Shown: piece after piece, positions 62,201 through 64,000 of the stretch
Layout: every line of letters starts with the position of its first letter
Numbering within the stretch: the stretch's first letter is position 1
From: Verpa conica
Taxonomy: Eukaryota; Ascomycota; Pezizomycetes; Pezizales; Morchellaceae
Assembly (NCBI GenBank): GCA_033030425.1
Contig: JAUFSD010000008.1
Location: 1,302,001-1,366,000 of the forward strand
Length of the DNA: 64,000 nt
Direction of reading: 5' to 3'
Translations under genes and position numbers: made by a program
Notes under the pieces: model-generated
Seen by the model: only the letters and a program-made list of their open reading frames with translations
Told to the model about the DNA's origin: nothing
Database searches by the model: none

Positions 62201-62734
62201 GATAGTGGGGTATGTATATCGTGGTGGGTGGGGCTTTAGAGGGGTAGAGTTGTTGTTCTTTTTTTTTTTTTTTGTGGAGGAGGGGGGGTTACGCCTCTAG
62301 CTTGCGTATTGATTCTATAGACTATGCTTGTTTATGTGGCAATTTTGGAACCAGTTGTTTTCTTTCTTTCGCTTGGTATTTACTCGTCATCGGGATTTGT
62401 TGTTCTGATAGATATCTTTGGGGAGTGGTGGTGTCGGGTAGTTGCATATGTATGTTGGGGGGGGAATGTTTTGGTTGGGGAGGGGGAATCTCGGGGATTG
62501 GGAGGGGTGATAAGGGTGAGATAGTAGACTTTTTAGAGGAGGAGAATCACTATAGTAAAGTACTGTTTAAATAATGTAGTTAATGACTATCCTAGAATAT
62601 ATTTTTGACCCTAACGCTGATGTAACCTCTATATAAAATGCAACCCCAAAGAAAAACACCATTGAGCAATATATTACACTGAAAAATGAAAAAAATGAAA
62701 AATGAAAAAATGAACAAGAATACACCACACTTTC
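59263..62734. other. Gene-free region with satellite-like repeats
   Basis: This 3472-nt region lies between two minus-strand genes. It holds a GA-rich tract (59.83-59.91 kb), a 7-nt tandem repeat (59.96-60.09 kb), AT-rich stretches from 60.8 to 62.1 kb, and T and G runs at 62.1-62.5 kb. No open frame shows a recognisable domain. Confidence 0.5.
59956..60087. repeat. Heptanucleotide tandem repeat array
   Basis: Six degenerate 7-mers of the form GGCAGTG/GGCAACT occupy 59956-59997. After a short break come seven perfect GAGCAAC units (60008-60056), four AGCAAC hexamers (60057-60080) and one more GAGCAAC (60081-60087). The shared core GCAAC suggests one array that has slipped. Confidence 0.95.
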
Positions 62735-64000
62735 CTAGTTCACTGGTGTATTATCGATTCTTCTCCCCCTCAACCTCATACCCCCACTGCCCATCTCCAA
62801 CTTCACCCACAACCTCTCTGACAGATCATTCATCTGCTCCCACTCACCATCCCTAATCCTCGACCTCGTCTCATCATCCAGCCCATAAAACAACAGCGCC
62901 AGAGAACTCCCACCCCAAGCTCTCATCCCCCTCTTATGTTCTGCATCCCTCGACCTGATCACAATACATATCAAAAAGATAAGCGACAAAGTCCATAGAG
63001 TCACCGGGTACAGTAACCAGAACCAACGGACGCTGATGAACGACTGACGACGCCTAACCTGACCAATGACCGAGTTATTAGTAGTATCGAAGTTGCGAAT
63101 ACGGTTGGTCATGGCTGATGCTATGCGGTCCATGACATGGGTGACGTTATCGTTATTACTGAACCCCTGCAGGAGATCCGACGAGAAGACGCGCTCGGCA
63201 CCAGAAGGCGTGCTTTTAGCCCACCCTTTGAGTGTTGCGGCGACGCCGTTATCGCCAATAATCGACTCGTGTGCGCCGGGAGTAACGCGGAACGTACTGT
63301 TCAGCTCTGAACCAGAGATAGTGATACCACCTACGTTCAAGAAATCGCTGTTGTTGGCGGCATAGTTGTCTGAGGTGTCAAGAAGCCTTTCAGTGTAGGT
63401 TCCGTTGTTGACGGCTGCCTCGGCTGTTTTGGCGCAGTAGTAGAGTGCGCATTGGGTTCCGGTGTATGTTGGTGGCCAGGTGTTGCTGCTGTTGGCCTGG
63501 AGGTGGGCCATCACGGCGAAGGGTGATTTGGCAGCGAATGCGACGGAAGGGGTCTGTATGGATGATTGGTTTAGGATTGTGTTGATGTTTGTGTCGTCGT
63601 TTACTTGCCAGGAGAATGCCTTCAGGCCTTGGAAGTCGGCGGTACAGTAGCCTGTGTTGTCGCAGGAGGATGAGACCTGGTCACTTGCATCGTGACATTC
63701 GCTGCAGATGGCAAGAGTGGCGAATTTGGGAAAGACGCAGGCTCCACTGGGGCAGTTGAAGAAGGGAAGGATTTCGGTGGCTGTAGAGGAGTTTTGGGAG
63801 TTTGATAGTAAAGATGCGCTGTAGATTGATGATAGGAGTGAGAACGACATAACAGGTGTTGTTGACCCGGACACCGTGATGTTTTGATAGCTATCGAATG
63901 TCTCTGCACGAGTGAGTGTGCAATTCAACTTATTATCATCGAACAAGCGGCTTGGGTATGAGAGAAGCTGCTGCTGTGCAGTCCCAATGCCCAGGGATCC
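62735..64000 (-). CDS. DUF3176 family membrane protein (5' end cut off)
   Basis: This is the C-terminal 421 residues of a protein of the fungal DUF3176 family, which are plasma-membrane-like proteins of unknown function. The frame is open from the window edge, begins with the family block GSLGIGTAQQQLL, and ends at 62735. The body looks extracellular or lumenal: many N-x-S/T sites and cysteines in pairs (FFNCPSGACVF and ICSECHD). A single transmembrane helix follows (FWLLYPVTLWTLSLIFLICIVI), and the last 80 residues are cytoplasmic with the typical RAWGGSSLALLFYGLDDE and a basic tail. Members usually have two or three further helices at the N-terminus, which would lie outside the window. No intron is seen in this part. 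Confidence 0.88.
   Translation of the reverse strand, partial: GSLGIGTAQQQLLSYPSRLFDDNKLNCTLTRAETFDSYQNITVSGSTTPVMSFSLLSSIYSASLLSNSQNSSTATEILPFFNCPSGACVFPKFATLAICSECHDASDQVSSSCDNTGYCTADFQGLKAFSWQVNDDTNINTILNQSSIQTPSVAFAAKSPFAVMAHLQANSSNTWPPTYTGTQCALYYCAKTAEAAVNNGTYTERLLDTSDNYAANNSDFLNVGGITISGSELNSTFRVTPGAHESIIGDNGVAATLKGWAKSTPSGAERVFSSDLLQGFSNNDNVTHVMDRIASAMTNRIRNFDTTNNSVIGQVRRRQSFISVRWFWLLYPVTLWTLSLIFLICIVIRSRDAEHKRGMRAWGGSSLALLFYGLDDETRSRIRDGEWEQMNDLSERLWVKLEMGSGGMRLRGRRIDNTPVN

Noticed and set aside
1..64000. CRISPR array, rRNA, secondary-metabolite cluster or intact transposon
   Set aside because: No regularly spaced repeats with unique spacers, no conserved rRNA segments, no PKS/NRPS/terpene-cyclase motifs, and no transposase or reverse transcriptase motifs were seen.

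Overview
The window is nuclear DNA from a filamentous ascomycete (Pezizomycotina). The protein-coding genes are broken by many short GT-AG introns, mostly 48-75 nt with CTAAC/CTAAT-like branch sites, and the products are typical of that group: an SPX-RING ubiquitin ligase, a DUF3176 membrane protein, a giant DUF6606/DUF3638 protein and an FBXO21-type F-box protein. The high intron number in CHL1 (13 coding exons) and HOP2 (7), together with long gene-free stretches, suggests an early-diverging class such as Pezizomycetes or Orbiliomycetes. That placement is inference only.

Eighteen protein-coding genes can be supported, two of them cut by the window edges. In order: ATG4 (+, 5' end cut off), JJJ1 (-), a 3155-residue SecA-motif giant (-), an SPX-RING ligase with a C-terminal CaaX box (-), an LRR protein with a SAP-like tail (-), an FBXO21-like F-box/YccV protein (+), an unknown 359-residue protein (-), RSA3 (+), a small coiled-coil protein possibly of BLOC-1 (-), a secreted Asn/Gly-rich protein (-), CHL1 (-), a SAM methyltransferase (+), a conserved unknown protein of 403 residues (+), COQ1 (+), HOP2 (+), a CCCH zinc-finger protein (+), an unknown 240-residue Ser/acid-rich protein (-), and a DUF3176 membrane protein (-, 5' end cut off).

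The genes do not form a cluster with a shared task. They are mostly housekeeping: autophagy (ATG4), ribosome assembly (JJJ1, RSA3), phosphate sensing and ubiquitin (SPX-RING, F-box), sister-chromatid cohesion (CHL1), meiotic recombination (HOP2) and ubiquinone side-chain synthesis (COQ1). I found no secondary-metabolite cluster, CRISPR array, rRNA, convincing tRNA or intact transposon. The longest gene-free stretches (23.7-26.5, 27.8-32.5, 51.2-54.0 and 59.3-62.7 kb) hold simple repeats and one cluster of inverted repeats near 30 kb.

The points most worth a second look are a 5-nt microexon next to a GC-AG intron inside the Walker A codons of CHL1; the giant protein, whose motifs match a SecA-like SF2 motor; the CVIM CaaX ending on the SPX-RING ligase; a GC-AG intron and a 604-nt last intron in HOP2; and the LRR plus SAP-like architecture. 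All exon boundaries were worked out by eye from splice signals and reading-frame continuity.
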